This document shows positions 16,968-25,087 of a DNA stretch of 64,000 bases, in pieces; within the stretch, counting starts at the first letter, position 1, and every line of letters begins with the position of its first letter. The notes under the pieces were generated by a model. It ran no database searches. It saw only the letters and a list, made by a program, of their open reading frames with translations, and was not told the origin of the DNA. A program made the translations under genes and the position numbers. The stretch is from Clostridioides difficile ATCC 9689 = DSM 1296 (lineage in GTDB: Bacteria > Bacillota > Clostridia > Peptostreptococcales > Peptostreptococcaceae). The stretch lies in the NCBI RefSeq assembly GCF_001077535.1, contig NZ_CP011968.1, forward strand, positions 1,736,001-1,800,000, in the 5' to 3' direction.

Positions 16968-18149
16968 ATGAACAAAAAATATATTAAAGCAGGGAATTTA
17001 ATTGATGGAACCGGAAATAGTATTATGCAAAATAAGGGTATAATTATTGATGGAGATACTATAGTTGAAATTGAAGATATAAGAGATGATTTAAATGGAT
17101 ATGATGTGTACGATTACTTAGATAAAACTGTTATGCCAGGCATTATGAATTGTCATGTTCACTTGACAATGGAGCCAGTTGGAAATCCAAAGATATATTA
17201 TGATAATGTATCAGATGTAGAGCTTGTAGTAAATACGATAAAACAACTTGATGCTTATTTGGATTCAGGAGTAACATATATTAGAAGCTTAGGTTGTCCC
17301 AAATATGTGGATGTACAACTTAAAAATCTTATAGACAAAGGGTCTATAGATGGTCCTGGTATAGTTACTTCAGGTCCAGTTATATGTATGACAGGAGGGC
17401 ATGGATATTATTTTGGTATTGAAAGTGATGGAGTGGATGAATGTAGAAAATCAGCCAGAACAGTTTTAAAAAATGGAGTAGATTGTGTAAAGATAATGGC
17501 AACTGGAGGTGTAACAACTGATGGAGTTGAGCCAGGGTCACCACAATTAACTTTGGAGGAAATGAAGGCTGCTGTAGATGAAGCTATAAAAGCAGGTAAA
17601 ATAACTGCCACACATGCACAAGGAAGAACTGGTATAAAAAATGCAGTGCTTGCAGGAATTACTTCTATAGAACATGGTGTTTATTTAGATGATGAAATAA
17701 TTGATTTGATGCTTGAAAGAGGAACTTACTTAGTTCCAACTGTGGCTGCACCATATTTTATTCTAAATGCAGGAAAAGAAAGTGGAATAACTGAAGCTAC
17801 TCTTAGAAAGTGTGAGATTGTTGCCATTCCACACAAAGAGTCATTCCTAAAAGCATATAAAAAAGGAATTAAAATTGCAGTTGGTTCTGATGCAGGAACT
17901 TCTTATAATGAACATGGAAAAACATATTATGAAATGAAACTAATGTCAGATTATGGTATGGATAATATGGATATAATAGTTGCTGCTACAAAAACAGCAT
18001 CTGAACTTTTAAGAATTGATAAAAATTATGGAACTCTAGAAAAAGGAAAGAAAGCAGATGTTATAGTTGTAAATGGAAATCCAGTAGAGAATATAGACGT
18101 ACTTGCAGATGTGTTAGCAGTATTTAAACTTGGTAAAAAAGTTAGATAA
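16968..18149 (+). CDS. Metal-dependent amidohydrolase (imidazolonepropionase/prolidase-like)
   Basis: A 393-aa cytoplasmic hydrolase of the amidohydrolase superfamily. The metal-site motifs are in order: HVHLTMEP after the first barrel strand, Lys in CVKIMATGGV, His in ATHAQGR and SIEHGVYLDDE, and Asp in AVGSDAGTSYNEHG. The C-terminal strand KKADVIVVNGNPVENI is typical of this group, which includes Xaa-Pro dipeptidases and related cyclic-amide hydrolases; the substrate cannot be named. AAGGGGG precedes the ATG. It is monocistronic, with a strong terminator after it. Confidence 0.9.
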   Translation: MNKKYIKAGNLIDGTGNSIMQNKGIIIDGDTIVEIEDIRDDLNGYDVYDYLDKTVMPGIMNCHVHLTMEPVGNPKIYYDNVSDVELVVNTIKQLDAYLDSGVTYIRSLGCPKYVDVQLKNLIDKGSIDGPGIVTSGPVICMTGGHGYYFGIESDGVDECRKSARTVLKNGVDCVKIMATGGVTTDGVEPGSPQLTLEEMKAAVDEAIKAGKITATHAQGRTGIKNAVLAGITSIEHGVYLDDEIIDLMLERGTYLVPTVAAPYFILNAGKESGITEATLRKCEIVAIPHKESFLKAYKKGIKIAVGSDAGTSYNEHGKTYYEMKLMSDYGMDNMDIIVAATKTASELLRIDKNYGTLEKGKKADVIVVNGNPVENIDVLADVLAVFKLGKKVR

Positions 18150-18162
18150 ATAGTATAAAAAT

Positions 18163-18212
18163 AAAAAAGAGTGTCTAAAGAAATTTTTAAATAATTATAG
18201 ACACTCTTTTTT
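18163..18212. terminator. Terminator after the amidohydrolase gene
   Basis: 15-bp perfect stem AAAAAAGAGTGTCTA (18163-18177) with its complement (18198-18212), ending in T's. The symmetric A/T flanks let it also serve cotA on the other strand. Confidence 0.85.
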
Positions 18213-18290
18213 ATTAGTAATAATTAAATCTTTTATACTTTAGAAAATAGATTCTATTTTATATTTAGATATAACTCTTTAAAATCATTC

Positions 18291-19208
18291 TTATGCAATA
18301 TAATCTATAGAATCTACACATACAAAGTATATTCTTGAATCATTAGAATTTCCAAGTACTATAACATCATTTTTCTTACCTAGAACTTCAACACCAGTTA
18401 GAACCAAACTACCAGCTACTACAGTAACTTGATTATTTATATTTGACATATAAAGATTATCTAGGATACCTTTATTACAACAGCAATCATCACAATCGCA
18501 GTTACAATTACATTCTTTGTAATGTTTTTTATCAAGATAGTAACCTAAAGATGCTATGAAATCTTCATAATCTGCAGGTGTAATATCAAATGCAACAGCT
18601 TTAAGATTACACAATGATGCTAAATCTACGTTTGCTAATGGAGTAGATGCAGCAAGTATAAAATCAATTATAGCAGCAAGTATTGCATCTAATATAGCCC
18701 CAAGGTCTATCGTAGGAGGAATAACTGCATCAATAAGTGCAATTAATTCAGCTACTCCTGGTATAGTTCCTATAGTATTAATTAATCCCTCAAGAGTTAA
18801 AGGGACTGGAATAGGATAAGATACTCTACCAGCTATATCTATTAAATCACAGTTACAAGCAGAAAATCTTTCAAAAGTACCATCAAGTCCAGATAAATTA
18901 TCTTTTGGAGGAGCTGAAAGATCTATACCTACCAAATTAGCACCTACTATAAAGAAATCTGAGATAAAAGCAAATTGATTAAAGTTTACAAAAGGTCTTA
19001 GAGCATCATATCTTAGAAGTTCTAAGGCCTCTCTCATACTTTTTTTACAACAACATTGTTTTATTTTAGGTTCTTTATATTTATTTGGATAATTATAGTA
19101 TCTATCAGCTACTTGATAATTTTCATAGTATCTTTCATTTGTATTTGGATAATCTTCCTCATATTCTTGTGTAAATCTAAAGTCCTCTCTACATTTATTA
19201 TTTTCCAC
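18291..19208 (-). CDS. cotA: Spore coat protein CotA
   Basis: A 305-aa protein I recognise as the C. difficile outer coat protein CotA, needed for normal spore surface structure. It has a Tyr/Asn/Glu-rich N-terminus, a Cys cluster (CCCKKS, about residue 53), a hydrophobic Ala/Ile/Leu-rich centre, and a second Cys cluster (ECNCNCDCDDCCCNK, about 234-248) that could form disulfides or bind metal. I place the start at the GTG at 19208, eight bases after AGGAG; an in-frame GTG at 19217 is on top of that site. A mother-cell sigma factor is expected, but I could not confirm a sigma-K promoter. Confidence 0.85.
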   Translation of the reverse strand: MENNKCREDFRFTQEYEEDYPNTNERYYENYQVADRYYNYPNKYKEPKIKQCCCKKSMREALELLRYDALRPFVNFNQFAFISDFFIVGANLVGIDLSAPPKDNLSGLDGTFERFSACNCDLIDIAGRVSYPIPVPLTLEGLINTIGTIPGVAELIALIDAVIPPTIDLGAILDAILAAIIDFILAASTPLANVDLASLCNLKAVAFDITPADYEDFIASLGYYLDKKHYKECNCNCDCDDCCCNKGILDNLYMSNINNQVTVVAGSLVLTGVEVLGKKNDVIVLGNSNDSRIYFVCVDSIDYIA

Positions 19209-19241
19209 TAAATACACTCCTTTTATATTTTAATTTAAATG

Positions 19242-19265
19242 TATAGATAATTAAGCTTATCTATA
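19242..19265 (-). promoter_or_regulatory. Dyad upstream of cotA
   Basis: Perfect 9-bp inverted repeat TATAGATAA (19242-19250), six-base spacer, TTATCTATA (19257-19265), about 35 bases before the cotA start. It could be an operator or a leader hairpin. Confidence 0.45.
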
Positions 19266-19460
19266 TAGTAATATTATATTTATAATGTAAAAAAATGTTA
19301 CAAAAGATATTATAAACAAATAAAAAATAATAATTTGTCAGATAAACTTGTAAATTTTTATGAATAATCCATTCTAAAACAAAAAACTGTGTATAAAAAA
19401 GGTTTATATGTTATATTTATATAAATATAACATATGAACGAGAAAGGAGTGGTTTGATAA

Positions 19461-20255
19461 ATGATTGAGGTAGATAAATTGTGTAAGTCTTTTACAAGGG
19501 TTGTAAAAGATGATAAGAATAAAAGTTCAATAAGAAAGCTAAAGAAAGTAAAAACTAAAAAAGAAGAATTTTTTGCTGTAAATAATGTTTCATTTAAAGT
19601 TATGGAAGGTGAAATTGTTGGAATATTAGGTCCAAATGGTGCAGGAAAGACTACATTACTTAGAATGTTAGGTGGCATATTAACACCAACATCAGGAAGT
19701 ATAAATATTTCTGGATATGATTATTCAATAGATAGAAATTCAGCAAAAAAAGAAATAGGTTATCTCTCTGGAAATACAAAACTATATGGAAGGCTTTCTC
19801 CGAGAGAACTTCTAACAACTTTTGCAAGTCTATATGAGATGTCAAAAGAAGATATAGAAGAATCAATTGAAAATATTGTAAAAATAATGGATATGAGTGA
19901 ATTTATAGATAATAGAATTGAAAATCTATCAACTGGTCAGACTCAAAGAACATCTATAGCTCGTTGTTTAATACATTCTCCAAAAGTATATATTTTTGAT
20001 GAGCCAACACTAGGTCTGGATGTTTTAAGTAGTGCATCTATTATAGATTTTATGAAGAATGAAAAACTAAGGGGAAAAACTGTTCTTTACTCAACTCATT
20101 ATATGGAAGAAGCAGAAACTTTATGTGACAAGATTTTTATGATTCACAATGGGAAAATAATTGCATCAGGAACACCACAGAGTTTAAAAGAGGAATCTGG
20201 AGTAAATAATTTGAGAGATGTATTCATAGAACTTGCCAGAAAGGAGGACATTTAA
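19461..20255 (+). CDS. ABC transporter ATPase (NatA-like)
   Basis: A 264-aa ATP-binding subunit with Walker A GPNGAGKT, signature LSTGQTQRTS, Walker B VYIFDEPTLGLD and switch His in STHYMEEAETL. A Lys-rich insertion (about residues 18-38, KDDKNKSSIRKLKKVKTKKE) separates the first two strands, as in some NatA proteins. AAAGGAG precedes the ATG at 19461. The stop abuts the next gene directly. It forms a sodium- or drug-type exporter with the 686-aa permease. Confidence 0.92.
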   Translation: MIEVDKLCKSFTRVVKDDKNKSSIRKLKKVKTKKEEFFAVNNVSFKVMEGEIVGILGPNGAGKTTLLRMLGGILTPTSGSINISGYDYSIDRNSAKKEIGYLSGNTKLYGRLSPRELLTTFASLYEMSKEDIEESIENIVKIMDMSEFIDNRIENLSTGQTQRTSIARCLIHSPKVYIFDEPTLGLDVLSSASIIDFMKNEKLRGKTVLYSTHYMEEAETLCDKIFMIHNGKIIASGTPQSLKEESGVNNLRDVFIELARKEDI

Positions 20256-22316
20256 ATGAGAAGTAAGATTGTAAAATACATATTTAAAAAAGAAATGTTA
20301 GACATATTGAGAGATAAAAAGACTTTATTTATGATGATTGTTGTGCCACTTCTTTTATATCCTTTACTTATGTTATTAATGATTCAAGTAATGAATATGT
20401 CTGCAAGTAGTATGAATAGTAAGGACATTAATATAGCTTTTAATAATAAACCTAATAAGGTTTTAGTATCCATGATTGAAGATGATAATTTAGAAAAAGA
20501 TACTAAAAATACTTCAAATGATAAAGGCAAAATAAGAGTGTTAGATGTAGATAACTATAAAAAGTCATTAGAAGAAAATAAAATTGATGCTTATATAAAG
20601 ATGGAAGAAAAAAAATCATCTATAAATTATCAAATATATATAAATTCTTCTCAAGAAAATTCTTCTAATGCACTAAAAAGAATTGAAACTGTTTTGGATA
20701 AATATAAAAGATTTACCATAGAAAAAACTTTATCTGAAAAAGGATTAGATGTACAAGCTACTTTAGAACCAATAACATATAGCACTGTAGATGTTGCAAA
20801 GACGGAAGAAGTGGCAGGATACTTTTTAGGTCAGATACTTCCATTTATATTAATAATAGGAGTTTTACTAGGTTCAATATATCCAGCAATAGATGTTATG
20901 GCTGGAGAAAAGGAAAGAGGTACATTAGAAACATTATTTACACTCCCAATATCAAACTTAGAACTGGTTATGGGAAAATATATGGCAGTTTCTCTTAGTG
21001 CAATAGTAACAGCAATTTTAAACATTTTATCTATGGGACTGACTATGGCATTTATTTTAGTTAGTGGAGGTATTAGTAGCCAATTTGGTTTTGGAAACTT
21101 TAATTATGGAGATTTAGTCTTACCAATTATAACTACTTTAATTTGCATATGTCTTTTTTCAATGGTAGTTTCAGCAATAAGTATGTGTGTATGTTCATTA
21201 GCAAAAAGTTTTAAAGATGCTCAAAACTACATAACACCTCTTATGTTAATTATTATGATACCATCATATGTTTCTATGATACCAAATATAGTATTAGATA
21301 GAGTAACAGCTGTAATACCTGTAGTAAATATATCTTTACTTATAAAAAGTGTATTATCTTTTAAAAGCGATTTAAATTTAATAGCCTTAGTTTTAGCATC
21401 AAATGTAGCCTTTGTTATATTGGCAATCATACTACTGTCTAAGATGTTCAATTCTGAGGAAATACTTTTTGGTAATAGTAAGAGTTTCTCTTTCTTAGAG
21501 AAAAGAAGTAATATAAAAAAAGGGTCTATACCAACTGTAAGTGATGGTGTTATTTTATATGCAGTAGGATTAATTCTATTGATTTATGTTGGTTCTTTAG
21601 TTCAAATTAAATTTGGTATGGCAGGTATTATAATGACACAATTCATGATAATTTCTTTACCATTATTATTTGCATACTATATTAAAGCTGATTTTAAAGA
21701 GGTATTTAGCTTGACAGTTCCTAAATTAAAGCATGTGTTTGGGAGCATTGTTCTTTGGATTGGTGGATACATACTTATTATGATTATAACACAGCTAATT
21801 TTATTCTTATTTCCTCAAAATATGGAAGTTGCTGAAAGTTTAAATAAGGCTCTTTTTATCAAAGATAGTGTTTTACTGAATTTACTAGCAATAGCTTTAT
21901 TACCAGCTATATGTGAAGAAATGTTTTTTAGGGGATTTATATTTTCTTCATTTAGTAAATCAAAAGATAAAAATAAGTCTATCAAGCTAGCTATAATATG
22001 CAGTGGGGTACTATTTGGTATTATGCATATGGATTTTATTAGAATAATTCCAACATCAATATTAGGTATTATATTTGCATATAGTGTGTATAAATCTGGT
22101 TCAATATTTGTATCAATATTATTGCATTTTTTAAATAATAGTGTAGCAGTTGTGTTAAATCATTATACAACTGGAAATATAACCAACTTATATAAATTTG
22201 TTGAAGTTGATTTTTCGAACTTAAATGTACTTAAATTTGCCTTAATTCTTCTAATAAGTCTTATATTAATTATGTTAGGATTAAGAGTTTTAGATAGAAA
22301 GTCTTTAAGAAATTAA
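20256..22316 (+). CDS. NatB-like ABC permease fused to a CPBP (CAAX-type) intramembrane protease
   Basis: A 686-aa membrane protein of two parts. Residues 1-400 are an ABC-2/NatB permease with a large outer loop between membrane segments 1 and 2 (about 40-185) and VMAGEKERGTLETLFTLPIS. Residues 430-686 are a CPBP domain with the EExxxR motif at E554-R559, HMDF about 30 residues later, and HFLNNS. These match the glutamic-type protease sites of Rce1-like enzymes. It starts on the base after the NatA stop, with AAAGGAGG as ribosome site. Whether the protease part acts on a transported peptide is unknown. Confidence 0.9.
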   Translation: MRSKIVKYIFKKEMLDILRDKKTLFMMIVVPLLLYPLLMLLMIQVMNMSASSMNSKDINIAFNNKPNKVLVSMIEDDNLEKDTKNTSNDKGKIRVLDVDNYKKSLEENKIDAYIKMEEKKSSINYQIYINSSQENSSNALKRIETVLDKYKRFTIEKTLSEKGLDVQATLEPITYSTVDVAKTEEVAGYFLGQILPFILIIGVLLGSIYPAIDVMAGEKERGTLETLFTLPISNLELVMGKYMAVSLSAIVTAILNILSMGLTMAFILVSGGISSQFGFGNFNYGDLVLPIITTLICICLFSMVVSAISMCVCSLAKSFKDAQNYITPLMLIIMIPSYVSMIPNIVLDRVTAVIPVVNISLLIKSVLSFKSDLNLIALVLASNVAFVILAIILLSKMFNSEEILFGNSKSFSFLEKRSNIKKGSIPTVSDGVILYAVGLILLIYVGSLVQIKFGMAGIIMTQFMIISLPLLFAYYIKADFKEVFSLTVPKLKHVFGSIVLWIGGYILIMIITQLILFLFPQNMEVAESLNKALFIKDSVLLNLLAIALLPAICEEMFFRGFIFSSFSKSKDKNKSIKLAIICSGVLFGIMHMDFIRIIPTSILGIIFAYSVYKSGSIFVSILLHFLNNSVAVVLNHYTTGNITNLYKFVEVDFSNLNVLKFALILLISLILIMLGLRVLDRKSLRN

Positions 22317-22350
22317 GTATAAAGTTATTATATAGATTAAAATATTAATA

Positions 22351-22399
22351 AGCACTAAAGTATATGGATATATCTTGTATATAAAAATACTTTAGTGCT
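22351..22399 (+). terminator. Terminator after the NatB-CPBP gene
   Basis: 13-bp stem AGCACTAAAGTAT (22351-22363) with ATACTTTAGTGCT (22387-22399), followed by ATTTTAT. Confidence 0.8.
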
Positions 22400-22422
22400 A
22401 TTTTATATATTTTAATTATATG

Positions 22423-22482
22423 AATTATTTATCGTTTCATTTATGTAATGAAAATGTTATATAAATGAAACAATAAATAATT
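22423..22482. repeat. 22-nt inverted repeat hairpin
   Basis: Arms 22423-22444 and 22461-22482 pair with a single mismatch around a 16-base loop, followed by TTTTTATTTT. It is probably a second terminator, insulating pdcB from the upstream operon. Confidence 0.65.
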
Positions 22483-22671
22483 TTTATTTTAGAAATTTAT
22501 ATTTAAATAATCAAGTTGAAAGTGAGATACTAAAAAAATTAATTTAGGAATTATTTGATTTATTCATTTATAAAAATTAATTACTGATTTGTCGAAACCA
22601 TTGTAATAAGAAAAAAATGAAAAAATAAAGTGTGAATATGTTGCAAATACTGTATTTTAATAAAAAGTAGT

Positions 22672-22934
22672 CATTTCTTGTAAAATGGATAGTTTTGAAA
22701 AGAAAATATTAAAATTATAATATAAAAATAAAATTTTTCAGACAATTTAAACAAAAATAATCACCTTTTAATAAATAATTATATGCCAAAATAATCCAAT
22801 TTATTTTCTATTATACCTATATGAAATATATAAATCAATAGTTAAGACAATGAATATGCTACATTCTATAATTATAGTAGCAGAAAATTTTACAAAATTA
22901 AAGTAGATATAAACTATCCATTTTACAAGAAATG
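22672..22934. promoter_or_regulatory. Invertible promoter element (phase switch) upstream of pdcB
   Basis: Perfect 24-bp inverted repeats, 22672-22695 (starting CATTTCTTGTAAAATGG) and 22911-22934, flank 215 bases of AT-rich DNA 64 bases before pdcB. This is the layout of a conservative site-specific recombination switch. I recall that the corresponding C. difficile element upstream of this phosphodiesterase was reported to invert and to control pdcB in an on/off manner, with RecV-type tyrosine recombinases acting on such sites. No recombinase gene is in this window. Confidence 0.9.
22844..22872 (+). promoter_or_regulatory. Candidate promoter inside the invertible element
   Basis: AAGACA (22844-22849), 17-base spacer, TATAAT (22867-22872), pointing toward pdcB in the orientation given here. 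The -35 box is weak. If it is the active promoter, this sequence shows the ON orientation. Confidence 0.45.
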
Positions 22935-22997
22935 GAAACTTTTGAGATGTACTTATTTGCTAATAAAATAGAGGTGTTTTAATGGGAGGAAATTTTT

Positions 22998-24542
22998 ATG
23001 AGGAATTTACAAAAAAAATTGATGTTTTTTTTATTTATTTGTATAATTTTACAAATTACATACACAACACCAGTCTATTCTTTATGCAAACTCTATAAAA
23101 ACAACTCCATAAATAACTTTGAGTCTATTGTGTCTAATAATCAGCTTATTAGCAAACATGCAATACAAATAATACTTATTATGGCTATAATATGTGTAAT
23201 ACTTATATTCTATATAATATATGATAAATTAAATTTTAAAATTAAATTGCAAAGGATAGCATATACAGATAATCTTACAGGAGCAAATACTATAGATAAA
23301 TTTGTAATTGATGCTAACAAAATACTATGTAAAAATACTCAAGTAAAGTATGCTTTATTATATATAGATATTGATAAATTTAAATATATAAATGATTTAT
23401 TTGGATATGAAGTTGGGAATGAAATTTTGCGTAATTTAACAAAGATTATTAAGAGTAATATATTTGAAGAGGAAATGTTTGCAAGAATATCTGCGGATAA
23501 TTTTATTATAATTATGAAATATATAGAAGAAGAAGATATAACAAAGAGGTTAAAAACTATATTTGAAGAATTAGACTTGTTTAATAATAATCAAGAAGAA
23601 AAATATAAGTTAGTTTTAAGTTGTGGAATCTATTTTATACTTCCAGAAGATAGAGATATCAACTCAATCATAGATAGGGCTAATATACCTCATAAAATGG
23701 CAAAGGGAGGACATAAAAGTTCATATGCATTTTATGATAATAAGATTCATGACCAAGAGATAAAAGAAAAAGAGATGGAAAATACAATGTTTTCAAGTCT
23801 AGAAAATAAAGAATTTATTATATACTTACAACCTAAGATAGAACTTAATACAGGAGAGATACAAGGTTCAGAAGCACTTGTTAGGTGGAAACGTCCTGAT
23901 AAAGGGCTAATACCTCCAAATGAATTTATCCCATTTTTTGAAAGAAACGGTTTTGTTATAAATTTAGATTTATATGTGCTTGAAGAAGTATGTATATACC
24001 TTAGAAAATGGATTGATGCAGGAATAAATCCAGTTACTGTTTCAGTTAATGTTTCAAGGATACATTTATATTGCAATAATTTTATAGAAACATACAAAAA
24101 TATAATTGATAAATACAATATACCTGCAAAGTATATAGAACTTGAATTAACGGAGAGTATCATATTTGATAATTTTGATATTTTAATTGATATAATGAAT
24201 AATTTAAAAAAAATAGGATTTTTAATATCTATGGATGATTTTGGTTCAGGGTACTCATCATTAAATATGTTAAAAGAAATTCCTATGGATATCTTAAAAC
24301 TTGACCAAAAATTTATTATGGAAACTTATAATAGTAAAAGAAGCAAAATAATTGTTACTAAAGTAATAGAAATGGCAAAAGAGTTGGGTATGAAAGTCAT
24401 ATCAGAAGGAGTTGAGACAGAAGAACAGTTTAAACTTTTAAAAGAAGTAAAGTGTGATATGGCACAAGGATATTTGTTTGGAAAGCCAATGCCAATTGAA
24501 GAATTTGAACATTTAATTGTATCCAACTTGATAAGAGGGTAA
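22998..24542 (+). CDS. pdcB: Phase-variable c-di-GMP phosphodiesterase with degenerate GGDEF and intact EAL domain
   Basis: A 514-aa membrane protein that should hydrolyse c-di-GMP. Residues 1-75 contain two hydrophobic segments (about 7-24 and 55-75). The GGDEF domain (about 90-250) has SADNF at 165-169 in place of GGDEF, so it should not make c-di-GMP but may bind GTP. The EAL domain (about 265-505) keeps EALVR at 292-296, ELTES, the MDDFGSGYSSL loop and EGVETEEQ, all needed for catalysis. GGGAGGA precedes the ATG at 22998. Low c-di-GMP favours motility and toxin synthesis in this species. Confidence 0.93.
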   Translation: MRNLQKKLMFFLFICIILQITYTTPVYSLCKLYKNNSINNFESIVSNNQLISKHAIQIILIMAIICVILIFYIIYDKLNFKIKLQRIAYTDNLTGANTIDKFVIDANKILCKNTQVKYALLYIDIDKFKYINDLFGYEVGNEILRNLTKIIKSNIFEEEMFARISADNFIIIMKYIEEEDITKRLKTIFEELDLFNNNQEEKYKLVLSCGIYFILPEDRDINSIIDRANIPHKMAKGGHKSSYAFYDNKIHDQEIKEKEMENTMFSSLENKEFIIYLQPKIELNTGEIQGSEALVRWKRPDKGLIPPNEFIPFFERNGFVINLDLYVLEEVCIYLRKWIDAGINPVTVSVNVSRIHLYCNNFIETYKNIIDKYNIPAKYIELELTESIIFDNFDILIDIMNNLKKIGFLISMDDFGSGYSSLNMLKEIPMDILKLDQKFIMETYNSKRSKIIVTKVIEMAKELGMKVISEGVETEEQFKLLKEVKCDMAQGYLFGKPMPIEEFEHLIVSNLIRG

Positions 24543-24644
24543 TTAATCTGTAATATAAAGAATTTAATAAATTGTGTTAAAAATGGACTCTAATGTAGTG
24601 TTCATTTTTTTTGTAAAATTTTTTATACTTTTACTAAAAAGTAA

Positions 24645-24673
24645 TTGACATATACTTTGTATTATTATATTAT
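24645..24673 (+). promoter_or_regulatory. Promoter of the second GntR/ABC operon
   Basis: TTGACA (24645-24650), 17-base spacer, TATTAT (24668-24673). The -10 box lies in the palindrome at 24662-24705. Confidence 0.8.
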
Positions 24674-24705
24674 TGTATTAACAACTTAATACAATAATAT
24701 AATAA
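24662..24705 (+). promoter_or_regulatory. Large operator palindrome of the second GntR gene
   Basis: A perfect 20-bp inverted repeat (24662-24681 and 24686-24705) with the four-base centre CAAC; the core is TTGTATTAA-CAAC-TTAATACAA. It covers the -10 box and runs to the ribosome site. It is very likely the binding site of the GntR protein encoded directly after it. Confidence 0.8.
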
Positions 24706-24717
24706 GGAGGCATGAAC

Positions 24718-25086
24718 ATGGAATGGGAACTTGATAATAACAAACCTATATATATACAATTAGTAGAACATTTAAAGTTAAAAATAATTTCAGGGGAAAT
24801 TAAAATAGGATCTAAATTAGAAACAGTGAGAGCACTAGCAGAAGATGCGGAAGTTAATCCAAATACAATGCAAAAGGCTCTAACAGAACTTGAAAGACAA
24901 GGTTTAGTTTATAGTCAGAGAACTAAAGGAAGATTTGTAACAGATGATAAGGAAAAAATAAAAGCTATGAAAGAGGAAATAGCTAATGTGGAGATAAATA
25001 CATTAAAAGTAACCTTAGAAAAGCTTGGATATGATAGAGATGAAATGCTAAAACTTATTACAGAAAATCTGAAAGGAGAATTATAA
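24718..25086 (+). CDS. GntR-family regulator, YtrA subfamily (second)
   Basis: A 122-aa repressor with a winged helix (residues 1-72: PIYIQLVEHLKLKIISGEIKIG, VRALAEDAEVNPNTMQKAL) and a short helical tail. It is related to the GntR protein at 11330, but its operator differs in spacing. I start at the ATG at 24718, seven bases after AAGGAGG; the ATG at 24712 is one base from that site. It heads the ATPase-permease pair that follows. Confidence 0.92.
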   Translation: MEWELDNNKPIYIQLVEHLKLKIISGEIKIGSKLETVRALAEDAEVNPNTMQKALTELERQGLVYSQRTKGRFVTDDKEKIKAMKEEIANVEINTLKVTLEKLGYDRDEMLKLITENLKGEL

Positions 25087-25087
25087 A

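Larger units (their letters stand above)
22317..22997. other. Long control region upstream of pdcB
   Basis: 680 bases, very AT-rich and non-coding. In order it holds two hairpins (22351-22399, 22423-22482), a plain AT-rich stretch, and the invertible element 22672-22934. The ribosome site GGGAGGA comes last, before the ATG at 22998. I saw no c-di-GMP riboswitch core. Confidence 0.8.

Noticed and set aside
22317-22997. c-di-GMP riboswitch in the pdcB leader
   Set aside because: No GEMM-like core was found; the region is AT-rich and explained by hairpins and the invertible element.
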